Assembly (NCBI GenBank): GCA_963277665.1
Contig: OY728130.1
Location: 1,361,074,393-1,361,138,392, forward strand
DNA: 64,000 nt
Source of the DNA: Viscum album
Lineage: Eukaryota > Streptophyta > Magnoliopsida > Santalales > Viscaceae
Direction of reading: 5' to 3'
The notes beneath the pieces were generated by a model. The model was given only the letters and a program-made list of their open reading frames with translations, did no database searches and was not told the DNA's origin. This document shows, in pieces, positions 12,482-22,945 of the stretch (its first letter is position 1; each line of letters begins with the position of its first letter). The position numbers were made by a program, and so were the translations under genes.

Positions 12482-13101
12482 GATCCATTCTCCTAATCCA
12501 AATTTAAATAATGATTTTAAAAATATATCTAATAAAAAATTATATTTATAACATTAATAAATTTTTTTAGATTAAGTAACTATATAATATTCTCAATAAA
12601 TAGAAATTTCATATTACAACATGAATGAAAAAACAAGGCAGTTAAGACCCAAAACATTAGTAAGAATGAATGATTAATAACAAAATTATGATAAAGTGTT
12701 ATAAATGGATAATATATGATATTATAAATATTAATATGGATATGGAATAATTTAATAACATGTTTAAAACCACTATAAAGGAGGTTAAATTATGCTCAAC
12801 CAAAAGGAAGCACGAGTTAAGGGATTTTGTCTCAATTTTCTTTATTGAGGAATATTATAATGTTATGCTCCTAATTTATTTTATATGGTGTATGTATAGT
12901 TCCTTTTACATGTAATATCTTGAGTCATTCAAAATTAATTCACTACAACATAAATCTCCTTTAGCGTCGGTTTACAAAACCACCGCTAAACCTTTTTTTA
13001 AAAGGGTTTAGTGGCGGTTTATTAAAAACCTCTGCTAAAGCCGCTTTTTTTACAATGGCGGCACTTCCCCCCAACAACCAACCCCAAACCCCCTTCTCCC
13101 C

Positions 13102-13395
13102 TTGACCCCCACAAACCCACCTTCTCCCCCCGACCCCCACAAGCCCCGAACCCTAGATTGGCTCCCCACTCGTGTCGCCGGTGACGGTTCTCGCCACCCA
13201 TCAGCGCACCTCACCGCCCATCACTACCACCCCCCGAAGCCCCAGCTCACCTCCCCACTACTGGTCTTGAACCTTGCCACCACTGGATGCTTCGCTCTGC
13301 TCCTCAACGCACCTCACCACCCATCACCACTATTGACTACCTTTTTCGCCCCTCCACACAGGTTTGTATTCCATTATAGTGCGATTGTGGTATGA
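13102..13395 (+). other. C-rich open segment inside the CACTA-like element, possible captured exon
   Basis: An open frame of 97 codons rich in Pro, His, Thr and Leu in a C-rich patch (about 13045-13360) that differs strongly from the surrounding AT-rich DNA. The patch ends at CACACAG|GTTTGT near 13361, which resembles a splice donor, and TTTTATAG|GTTCG near 13480 resembles an acceptor. CACTA elements often carry host gene pieces, so a captured 5' exon is possible. The amino-acid sequence is low complexity and matches no family I know. It may equally be non-coding. Confidence 0.25.
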
Positions 13396-13680
13396 TTTTG
13401 GGTTAATTTCTTTAAAGTTGGTTGAATCTTAATTATTTATTTTCAATATTAATAGTTGTGGTATATTCTTCTTTTATAGGTTCGTATTATGGTGTATATT
13501 CATGTGGTGTCAATAATGGTCATCTATGACCAAGATCTTAATTTACCTCCTAATTGTAGAAGATTTTGTACCATTCTTTTTTTCATTATTTTTTCTAAGC
13601 AGTACTTTTCATCCTTAGATGGAAGGTCAGATAAAGAGAATGATCCAAATTCTAATGGACATATTATTTTTATATTAATA

Positions 13681-13888
13681 TATATTTATAATTTACCTCC
13701 TTATATATAGTTATATTTATATTTTAATATATTTATTCATATATTAATATATATTTATAATTTACCTTCTTATATATAGTTATATTTATATTTTAATATA
13801 TTTATTCATATATTAATATATATTAATTTACCTCCTTATATATAGTTATATTTATATTTTAATATATTTATTCGTATATTAATATATA
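13681..13888. repeat. AT-rich tandem repeat, three units of about 65-69 bp
   Basis: Three adjacent copies of a unit containing AATTTACCTCCTTATATATA and a TTTATTCATATATTAATATA end. Units start near 13681, 13750 and 13817. They differ by single bases and a short deletion in the third. Confidence 0.85.
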
Positions 13889-14940
13889 TTGATAATATTA
13901 GTTTTAAATACATTTATAAAATATGCTTTTTGTGTGTGTATAAATAAATAAATACATATATACAACACATACACATATTATATGTGTATTTATAAGTATA
14001 ATTATACATATATATATTTAAAAATTTTATATATTAATATGTATATATATATGTTTAGAATATATAGATAATATATATCATTTTGTCAATACAGATGCAC
14101 AAAAATATACACACACACACAAACACACATCATATAGGTATATAAATATTAATATATTTGTATTTTAAATAAAATACATATTAGTATTTTGTTTAGATAT
14201 TCCTTATATATTGAGAAATATACTTTATATGTAAATATGTTTAATTATTTATTTGTAAAATTAAATTTTTATGGGTGAATATATAAAAAAATATGTATAT
14301 ATTGTTATCTAATTGATTATAAATAACATTACATTATGAAAAATGATAAAATTTCAAAGCCATAATATCAATATAAATGTAACCCCTCAGAATAAATTTA
14401 GTCCCCAGTGAAAAAGGTCAAAAAGACCCCCTGAAATGAGGCTGAAATTCCATCGAATGTTAAAAAAATTGGGTATCTGAACTAAAAACATAGTTTTGGA
14501 GTCCTTATGGGCCCTTTTTGGACTCAAAAAATGTGACAGAAGGTTCCCTTGTGTCACTAGTGCATAGAGCTTGTCACAAGCTTTTATTTGACATTCTGTA
14601 GAGCTCAAATGGACACCTGAATCCAAAGTTATGGTCATTTAAAGTTTGAGTTATGTTTTTAACTTATTTTAGATCTATTATTTTTTTTAATTTTTTGTGT
14701 CTTTAAATTGTTATTAAATGATTATTAGTCGATGATAATAAGAAAATTATTAATTAATAATTTTTAAATTTATTTTATAAGCCATTTTTACTACATATCT
14801 TATATATTAAGTTGAAATGTTTATTTATACTTATCTAAAACATATTTAAAACATATATATTTTATTTATAACAATATAAATATACTTATATACTTATATA
14901 TCAATATATTATTTTTTATGATTTTTTTGAAATATAATCT
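13889..14940. other. Interior of the CACTA-like element, no gene seen
   Basis: Very AT-rich with TA- and CA-rich microsatellite patches (about 13920-14130). A less AT-rich patch at about 14380-14645 gives an 83-codon minus-strand frame, with no recognised domain. Nothing else supportable. Confidence 0.6.
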
Positions 14941-14942
14941 TT

Positions 14943-15110
14943 ATCAGCACTAGAAAAATAGTACTGATAAAGCCCCCCTTATCAGTGCTACTAAAAAAAG
15001 CGATTATAAAAGGGGCCCCTTTAAAAGTGCTAAAAAAAGCATTGATAAAGGGGTGCCTTTATCAGTGCTTTTTTAGCAGTGTTAAAGGGTGGTGCTGCAG
15101 AAACCCAATT
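14943..15110. repeat. Subterminal ATCAGTGCT repeats
   Basis: TTATCAGTGCT and its complement AGCACTGATAA, with diverged forms, recur at least five times (about 14944, 14980, 15030, 15045, 15060). Such clustered short repeats near a CACTA end are usually binding sites for the element's transposase. Confidence 0.6.
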
Positions 15111-15121
15111 TTGTGGTAGTG

Positions 15122-16384
15122 TATAAGGGATAATCTTTTTCAGAGAATAAAATCATTATGTAATTACATATCTAAAGTGATCCTTGTTGTAGAAGATCTT
15201 TAAATAATTAAAATAATACAAGAATAACCTTTTATAGCAGTATAATGAACACACAATAACAACATATCATAACATGTATGTCTCCAATTTATAGTTCTAA
15301 AAGCATCATAAAACTATAAATGACTATAAAAATATATATAAAATAATAATAGAAATAATATTTCTAGAAAATTTTGATGAAATGATAAAGAGATTAAACT
15401 TTTTTGGATCTTCATAAAAAACTGAGAGTCATTCAAGAAGACTTGATTCTCTAATTCACTATATTTTTCTTTTATTTTATGTTCAAATTCTATAGAAATT
15501 TCCTATCCCAAAGATAAAATTCATTAAGAATAAATAAGAATATGGGATTGTTCTTGGTTAAACAAATCTTTAAATATCTCCAAAAAAATCATAATATTCA
15601 AATCACTCAGTGTGTTTTAAAGTTGAATTTAAACTCCCAATAAAAAATCATAACCTCCATTAAAAATAAAAAATATTTAATCTTTTAATAAAGATACTTA
15701 TAATCAGTCTTTAAATATATTTTAATGATATATTTATTCCAGATTAACCATTTTTGAAGTCTCAGAAAATATCTACAATTAAAATTCCATAGACAATTGC
15801 TTCAAACTTAGGGATTTCAATGCATATGGTATCTTTAAAAGTCTGATTCAAAATTTACCATTAACTCTAAACTTTGGGTTAACCAATCATACATTAGATC
15901 ATAAAATTAAGCGTTATTAACAAAATTTTGGTTCCAAATACAAACATTCAGCTTAAATGTAGGGTACAAATGTATTGTTATTTATTAAAATTTTGGCTTC
16001 CAATATTAACATTCTCTGTAATGGTAGGGTTCAGAACAACGATTAAGGACACCTAATAAATATCTAGAATACATTGAAAAACCTTAACCAATTCCTTACT
16101 AAATTTTATTGGAAATTAAATAAACATTTCAATAAATATAATCTTTAAATTAACTTAAACAAACTTCATTAGTAAAACATATGAGGGTATTTTTGAGCAT
16201 CAAAATTATGAGAAAAAAATGATTTTTTCGGATCAACATTCATATTCCCAACAATATACACATTTTTTATGATAAAAAAACCCATATAAATATAAAAACA
16301 TAAATTTATATTTCTATTATTAATTAAATAAACAAAGATTCTATAAATTTAAACAATATTTAGTTTATCCAAATTTATTTCCAA
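15122..16384. other. AT-rich stretch, no gene seen
   Basis: No open frame of note, no recognisable transposon domain and no match noticed to the X, G1 or C1 elements. Short oligo-A and oligo-T runs only. Confidence 0.6.
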
Positions 16385-16749
16385 TTCGGCGGTGGCGTAG
16401 TGGTGGGTGGATGAGGTCCATACAACTAGCGTTCGGTGAGGTCTGGGGTTCAATTCATGGGAGCCTTCTCTTGGGGGAATTTCTGTCTCCCATTTACCAC
16501 TCATCTTGCCAGGTCAGCCAGTGTCTCACCGAGTGGGAAAAAAGGGCACACTTCACCTAGCTGACAGATTACTGTGCCGAACCATCGCTGATCGAGGTGT
16601 AACCCCGTGGGGGTGCTCTATCATCTCAGATGACAACGACTCCTTCCTGGCTTAGGATTCTCTAGATGATCTCTTTGTGGGGAGGAAGGGTTCTTGGGTG
16701 TGGAGGGTTCTAAAAGGACACTCTTGAGAATTCCCTTTGAAATATGGAA
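16385..16749 (+). mobile_element. tRNA-derived SINE, 365 bp, with long target duplication
   Basis: The element starts with a tRNA-like head: an A box TGGCGTAGTGG (16393-16403) and a B box GGGTTCAATTC (16446-16456) at tRNA-like spacing, the internal RNA polymerase III promoter. Flanks match over 21-22 bp: GTTTATCCAAATTTATTTCC (16363) and GTTTACCCAAATTTATTCC (16750), differing by one base and one length change. Such long duplications mark LINE-assisted retroposition. The body is clearly GC-richer than its surroundings. It lacks a clear poly-A tail. No protein is encoded. The family name is not identified. Confidence 0.85.
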
Positions 16750-16960
16750 GTTTACCCAAATTTATTCCAAAATTGTAATAATATAAGGGTATGGATAATA
16801 AAAATACAAATAATAATTATTAATATAAATTTTGTGTTTATCAAAATTTCACCAAAATTTTTTGTGATATGAAAAATAAAGTAGATAAATATATTAAAAC
16901 ACATTCAATATAACACTAAACTACTAATGAATTTTAGGTTTATACAAGAATAAATGCATC

Positions 16961-18750
16961 CTAAAAGTGAATATTCCTAGAACATAAAACAACAATAAAT
17001 AAAGTAAACTGAAAATAAAAAATAAAAAATGAGTTTCTTTTCATTAAACATTCATAATTATAAACATATTTTAGCTCAAGGTTTTTAATAGGATATGGGG
17101 TAGGATGAGAATATGGTTGAGGTTTTAATATTTCTAAGGATGAAGATTCAGTAGTCAAGGAATATTTTACCTACTGATGCTCTACTTTTAAATCCTCTAT
17201 CAAAAGCTTGAAATTTTCATTCATAGGCCCTTACCATTCCTTCATGAAAAACATTGATTCTTGACACATTTTGTGAAATTATATCAAATTCACTTTAAGA
17301 AATTTCTAAATAGATTTAGCTGACTGAACATATCTCTTTATGTTATTTATCATCTGATTGACCATATCTATAACTCCTTGCTCTGTAGAAGTTAATTTCT
17401 CAATTAATTCTTACTAATTTTCTAAAAGATTTTGTAATGGAATACTATCACATTTAAATATACTAATTTGATCATTAATGAAAAAAAATATTAAGAGAAC
17501 CCAACCACATTATCATATCTGAAGAAGTTTCTTCACTTGAATTAAAAGCTCTTCTTGAGATAGCTTTCACACTTTCAAACTTAGTAGGATTTTTTTCAAA
17601 TCACCAAAATTAGATTTGGAAACTATGTCATTTCTAATCTTCCCAACTTAATCAGCCATATCACATTTAAAAGAATAAAAATATATATTGGAAACTGAAT
17701 TTTATTTCAATATTTGAAACAGATTCTAATGAGATTCAAAATTTGTTATTGAAATAGAAGTATTCCTCAAATATTTATTATAATTAAGAGAAAATATATC
17801 TCTAATTTAAATTTCATAGTTTCTTCTTTAATATTATTAATTTTTTTAATCATTACTAAGGAAAATTTATGAGTACATTCCTCAAAATTTAGATCATCTT
17901 TAGTAGCTAATAAACTTTTGTCTACCCTTACTAAAGTCTATATATCATCAACCAATTATAGTGATTGAACACAAAATTCCTCATAGAATGTTCACAAATA
18001 ATTTATGTTCATTCAGAAACATCTTCAAATTTCTTCTCTAAGTACCTTTTAGTAATAAAACCCAACTAATATACAATCATCTCAGTTATTAAAACCAATT
18101 GAGGAGTGGAAACTTTCTCACCAGAATGAGTTACTTCATCATGATTTTCTTTAGTTAGATGAGAACCATAAGAATGATAATTTTCTAGATCTTATTGTTA
18201 TTCAACTTGAAAAAAATCCTCAATTAATTATTAAACATGAGAAACTTTATCACCTAGCTTCTCAACATTATAAGGATGTTTCTCAACAACCTATGCACCT
18301 ATTTCTTCAACTAAAATAAGTTTATTTACTTATTCAACCTCAATAGCCGTAGTATACTCATTAGGCTCTTCCCTCATTCTAGGACACTGAATTAGAAAAA
18401 TGTTATAGTATTTATAAGATGGATCCTCAAAATTTCATAGAAAAATTGAATATGTCCTTCTATCCTAGGAGGGATATTATCTTACACTATTTTCCTTCTT
18501 CATATAATTAAATTAATGTTAGTTTCACCAAAAAATACATATTCTAGATTTTAATCCAATTGAGCCCTTCAATATTCTCCTTAAAAATGAGATTCACCTA
18601 CTTATTTAACACATATTCTCACAAAACCAACTAACTTCAAACTTCATTTCTCTCTCAGAGCATGATCTGTAGATATTTCTTCCTCTTTGGAACCAAAAGG
18701 CCATAAATTTCCTTTTTTTTATCCTCCAAAAAATCTATTTTTTTGTTAAT
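16961..18750 (-). pseudogene. Decayed long ORF with coiled-coil character, unidentified
   Basis: Minus-strand reading from about 18700 down to 16961 is protein-like over long runs, broken mostly by TAG or TAA. Examples are FFYEILRIHLINTITFF near 18420, EKLGDKVSHV near 18260, EKLTSTEQGVIDMVNQMI near 17370, and SMFFMKEW and LLIEDLKVEHQ near 17200-17250. The last 65 codons (16961-17158) are open. Charged and heptad-like spacing suggests coiled coil. No reverse transcriptase, protease or transposase motif is present. It could be the extra ORF of a retrotransposon or a host gene relic. The R1 LTR starts at 18755 just beyond it. Confidence 0.45.
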
Positions 18751-18754
18751 TCCA

Positions 18755-21700
18755 TGCAGAGACTGATCCCTATAGATCCTAGATTCAATGTCTACTACCA
18801 TTACATTGAAATTATTACAAGGATTAAAATCTAAAGGACCAAATATTTTAGTAGTCTTAGTAAACTAGATACACACATAAGTCTTTTATTATAAATGAAT
18901 ACACCAATTGAAACATAATTATTTTCATTTGAGGATAAATTTATTCAATATAGTATATCTATTCATATATTTCATAGTATGCTTCTTGTAATCTTGGGGA
19001 AAGGAAACAAAATAAGGGTGATTTCAAATTATCTGTAAGGGTAAAGTATAACAGAATAAATAATGAATCAATGATAATAGTTAATATGGAGAGGTAATAA
19101 CTAAACAAACATACCCTATAGTAAATAAACTAATAAAGAAATTCATAAACAATAAAGTAAGGTAAATAAATGGAAACACATTCCATAAAAATAACTAAAT
19201 AAGGAAAAATTAATATGGAAAGGTAAGAAACCAAAATACATTCCATTTAATCAATGAACTGATAATGAAATGCATCCATAGATATGCTGACAAAAAATAT
19301 CATTGATAAATAATAACTAAATCAAAGTGATGACAATGCTTAATTATTGGAAATCATTCCTCAAGCACATGAAAAACTATACCATCAAGACCTTTCACAA
19401 GATGGTTTAAAACTATAGGTAGAAAACTATTTAATTTCCACAACTTATTTATCTCATGTGAAAATATCAATACATCGAGGTACTATATAAATTCTAGGCT
19501 CCACCTATCATTTCTAGTCCAAATCATTCCTCATATTAAATAATCGAAATAAATAACATGCCTTATCAAATATATGTATTAAATAAAGAATATAGATTTA
19601 TCAATATTTCCTAAAATAATTAAATAATTTTCAATGTAAACATCACATATAAAGATGGTATATGTTTTAGGAAAAAATAATATCCATGATAAATTATATG
19701 GATAATTAAGGGAAATTAAATGTCTAATGATCCTAGAAAATTGAATATTTCAATGGGAATAACAAAGAAATCAAGGAAGTGAATGTCAATAATATCCTTT
19801 TCCAAATCAATCAAAAACCATAAAGAGGAAGGATAAGAATGGTATTAATAAAAAATATTCAAAGTATAGTGAAAATAAAGGGACGTTGTTGTTAATTAAT
19901 GGAAATATTATAAAAATATCTTTTAAAAAGGTTCTTAAGGAAAATATAAATTTTATTTTGAAAATAATTTTCTTTGAAAATAACTTTTAAAAATATTTTC
20001 ATTAAAAAATAACCTTTTAATCTTTCAAATTAATCTTTAAATAAATTATGGTGGATAAATCCTTACATGTTGTACGAGGTAAAAAGAACATTCCTTTTTC
20101 TTGGTAAAAAGGTTATAAAGGTACCTTGTTTAGAAAATGAAAAGAAAATTCCTTTGAAAGAATTTGTAAAAGTAAAAAAGGGTAAAAATGTATTTAATAA
20201 ATCATTTTGCAAAGGGTAATTTTTTTTGAAAACCTTTTTATAAAACTTGGTTTTTATAAGAAAACAGATTCTCCAACAAAAGAGAGAAATGAAGTCGAGT
20301 TTTCTTAAAAACATTTTATAAAATATTTTGAGTACCAAAGATTGAAAAAATGGTACTATTACCTGATAAAGGTCATTAATAAATAGATTATAATAACATG
20401 AAAGAGTTTATTGGAATATTATCAAATAATTTCTTTTAATGGAAATTCAAGTACAAACAATCCCAGATAAAATGGGATTGTGAATTAAACCCTTGAAAAG
20501 ATTATAAAGTTGAAGTAAAAAATCAATCAATGAATTTATTATGTGTATAAAATGTAAGTCCACATAAAGAAGTATAAATACCTCAATATATATTCAAAGT
20601 AAATATGAACATAATTATATAATATTACCTACAATGAGTAGGTTATATAACCTAATGAAAAGGAGATAGGTTATGAAATTCTTTACCACTTGGTAAATTT
20701 TAATTCAAATCTCCTTAGAAGTAATAATTCAAATTTAAAATCAAAATTCCATGAAGATAAAAAAATTCATAATATAATATATCAAAATGGGCATTTGATA
20801 CACCACATAAAATAAGTAAGTGGTAAACATGACATTTATCTCATGGATATAAAAAGTAAGATGAAAACACCTTACCTCGCATTTCATTTCGAGTGAACAT
20901 CCTCTAACCTCCTATATAAGGGGTTTAAACATGTTAATAAATTATAAAATAATCATAATTATATTTATAATATCATATATAATATTATTTTAATATCTTA
21001 TTAACCATTTGTTGATAACCATTAATTATTTTAACTATTTTGGGTGTTAATTGCCTAGTTTCTTGAGTAAGTTTTGACTTGATATTTGTTGTTTCTATTA
21101 ATTAGATAATGGTTTCCTAATCTAAAGAATGTAAAACATGATTTAAATATCATATATATCTGGTATATATGTATTTATAATAATCCATAATATTGGAGAT
21201 AATAAATGAAATACACAGTTCATGGAGACGGTAGGTCGTACATACGAATGAATGCTACTTCCATTACTTTTTCATTTTAAAATAATGAAAAGTAAATGAT
21301 AAATATGCATATTATAATTTTATTATAATAATAATGTTATATATATCACATATTTTTATTAAAATCATTCATAAAATGTTCCATGTATAGCGTGAGTGAA
21401 TCACATTACTTTTAGGTGGCGGTAGTCCACACTTCAACAAACGATGTTATCATATTTACAGAAAATAGAAAGCATAAAGGTATGTTATATATAAAAACAA
21501 TAGAAGTATAAATAAATTATAAATATAATATATATCATATATAAAAATATCTTCCCTCATAATTTCTACGATGATAGGAGGTAAAGGAAGAATGGATAAT
21601 CATCATTTCGTGAGGCAGTAGTTCATCATACACATAAACGGTATGTTCATTACTCATTAGATGAAAGTGTGTGTAAGTGTATGAATAACCATTAACATGA

Positions 21701-22106
21701 AAAAATATCAATATATTTATGATACTGGTGTTGTTATATAATCATGGAATAATTATTGTTGAGGGGGTGTATAATTGAAACAAAAATAAAGAGTTTGAGG
21801 AAAGATGTTACCTTCTCTTTGGGTAACTCCTTTTGGTTTTCACCAAAGGGATTCCTTGGTTTTGTTACCACCTATTTGGGTAACTCCTTGTGTGTAATAA
21901 AAAATACCGAAGAAAGTTTCTCTTACATGTAATGTAAGATAACTCAATGTTGTGTGTGTTGAAAGATATATTATATATTTATTTTATTTAAAATTGTAAA
22001 TATATTTTAAAGTCTCAGGATATTATATTCCATTACACACTTTGTGTTGCATGTCATACACACTATCGAATATAATTTTATTATTTTAGAATTTTGGGGC
22101 ATTAAA
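18755..22106 (-). mobile_element. 3' LTR of X element R1
   Basis: Inverted X LTR. The low end TGCAGAGACTGATCCCTATA aligns base for base with the start of R2 at 57289, and the high end is TTTTGGGGCATTAAA followed by a polypurine tract, so this is the 3' LTR of a minus-strand element. Hairpins are inverted near 21213, 21402 and 21601. The leader donor-like site lies at 21811. Only about 295 bp separate it from the LTR start, against about 1550 bp in P, so roughly 1.25 kb holding U3 and the TATA box is missing. A short frame on the minus strand at 20063-20338 is a chance ORF in LTR sequence. Confidence 0.8.
21213..21650 (-). repeat. Hairpin array of R1 3' LTR (three units, inverted)
   Basis: Units near 21213-21258, 21402-21447 and 21601-21650, with inverted cores GAGACGGTAGG, GGCGGTAGTCC and GAGGCAGTAGT. 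Order and about 190-bp spacing match the other X LTRs. Confidence 0.7.
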
Positions 22107-22125
22107 ATCTCCCCATCTTAATTAA
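22107..22125 (-). promoter_or_regulatory. Polypurine tract of R1
   Basis: On the minus strand it reads AAGATGGGGAGA just before the LTR start. This is the usual position of the plus-strand DNA primer. R2 has the equivalent AAGGTGGGAAGAA at 62774. Confidence 0.65.
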
Positions 22126-22945
22126 ATTTTTTCCTTTAAATTTAAAATCCAACTTGGTTATAGATTTTTTGATATTTCCTATGTTTTAAATCCCACATCA
22201 TGAGAAGGTTTTGTAATAAATCCTTTAAAAAAGAGAGAATAAGAAGTACAAAGGGCAAATGAAATAACATATAACTAGGTTTCTATGTATATGATCATTA
22301 GTGGAAAGTAGATATATGTACATTGAGGAAAAACATAAATATTTATAGGGAGTTATTGAGGTCATTAATCAAAAAATAAGTTAATTATCAAAGGAAAGTT
22401 GAGGGCCTCAAACCCATAAATTTGTGATGATTTAGAATACCATTGATTGAACAAGAATTAAGGTAATAGGATAAAATTTTTTAAGATCCTTTTCCTCATG
22501 CTGATAAATTAATTTAATGCCTAAGAATATAAGGAAATTTACTTACATGATACATTTTTATTTTATATGAACAATTACATATTTTGGGTGTGCTTCGATC
22601 AAATTCTAATTTGTCCCTTACTTCAAGAAATGGATACCCAAAAATTAACTTTAAATTTTAAGCACTAAAATAAACATTTAGAAGATCATATGACCCATAA
22701 AAGAGTGAAAAGTATTTAAATTTTTCTATAACTATTCTCCAAAGACAATATGGTTAATATATTAATTTATAAACCTAAAAATTTAAAATACTAGTTCATT
22801 ATTAATATTTATTCATCAAATAGTTCAACTAAAAATAATGGAATATTAACTAGGGAATCTCATAGGTTAGTGGTTGGTGTTAAAATATTATTATCCTTTG
22901 GTCATGAGTTTAAGTTCCACAGCCTTTCCAGATTTGATGGGCTGT
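22126..22945 (-). mobile_element. 3' part of R1 internal region
   Basis: Closely related to the R2 internal region at 62774-63600. No open frame survives. It contains a tRNA-like segment (22862-22932) and ends at the insertion point of the gypsy element G1. The other half of the internal region is at 32933-34072. Confidence 0.75.
22862..22932 (+). other. tRNA-like segment in R1 internal region
   Basis: TAGGTTAGTGGTTGG (A-box-like, 22863) and GAGTTTAAGTTCC (B-box-like, 22906) at tRNA-like spacing. Equivalent copies are at 63519 (B box GGGTTCAAGTCCC, intact) and, inverted, at 51270-51340. The sequence is not a foldable complete tRNA here. It is either a fossil SINE head in the family ancestor or a chance resemblance kept by descent. 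Confidence 0.45.

Larger units (their letters stand above)
9717..12940 (+). mobile_element. LTR of family X, copy B (3' part missing)
   Basis: The LTR follows a purine run (AATAAGAGGGAGGA, to 9716) and begins TTTAATATTT, a decayed TGTAA start. Shared X landmarks follow: the CATTAAATT...AACTAAATTAT block near 9890, the GGTCATTGGAATCAATT block at 10331, TATAAAAGG at 11720, an AAG|GTAATC leader site at 11897, and hairpins from 12058. The usual last kilobase is absent: a CACTA-like element starts at 12941 and no X sequence was recognised after it. The LTR is therefore interrupted and truncated. No coding capacity. Confidence 0.7.
12941..15121. mobile_element. CACTA-like non-autonomous element, possibly chimeric
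   Basis: The left end reads CACTACAACATAAAT, and the right end, inverted, CACTACCACAAAATT. These match at most of the first 14 positions, as expected for CACTA terminal inverted repeats. Left subterminal DNA (12959-13045) is a hairpin-forming TTTAGCG..CGGTTT/AACC..CCGCTAAA repeat. Right subterminal DNA (14943-15110) is made of ATCAGTGCT/AGCACTGAT repeats of a different sequence. Neighbouring 3-bp flanks (ATT and TAT) do not match, so a clean target duplication is lacking. No transposase is encoded. Unlike subterminal repeats at the two ends could mean a fusion of two elements. Confidence 0.55.

Noticed and set aside
14104..14130. CA-rich microsatellite as a regulatory element
   Set aside because: A simple repeat in an AT-rich transposon interior; nothing indicates a role.
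20063..20338. 91-codon minus-strand frame as a membrane protein gene
   Set aside because: It lies in X LTR sequence, is Phe- and Lys-rich from A and T runs, and equivalent LTR positions at 49300-49520 and 58560-58840 do not keep it.
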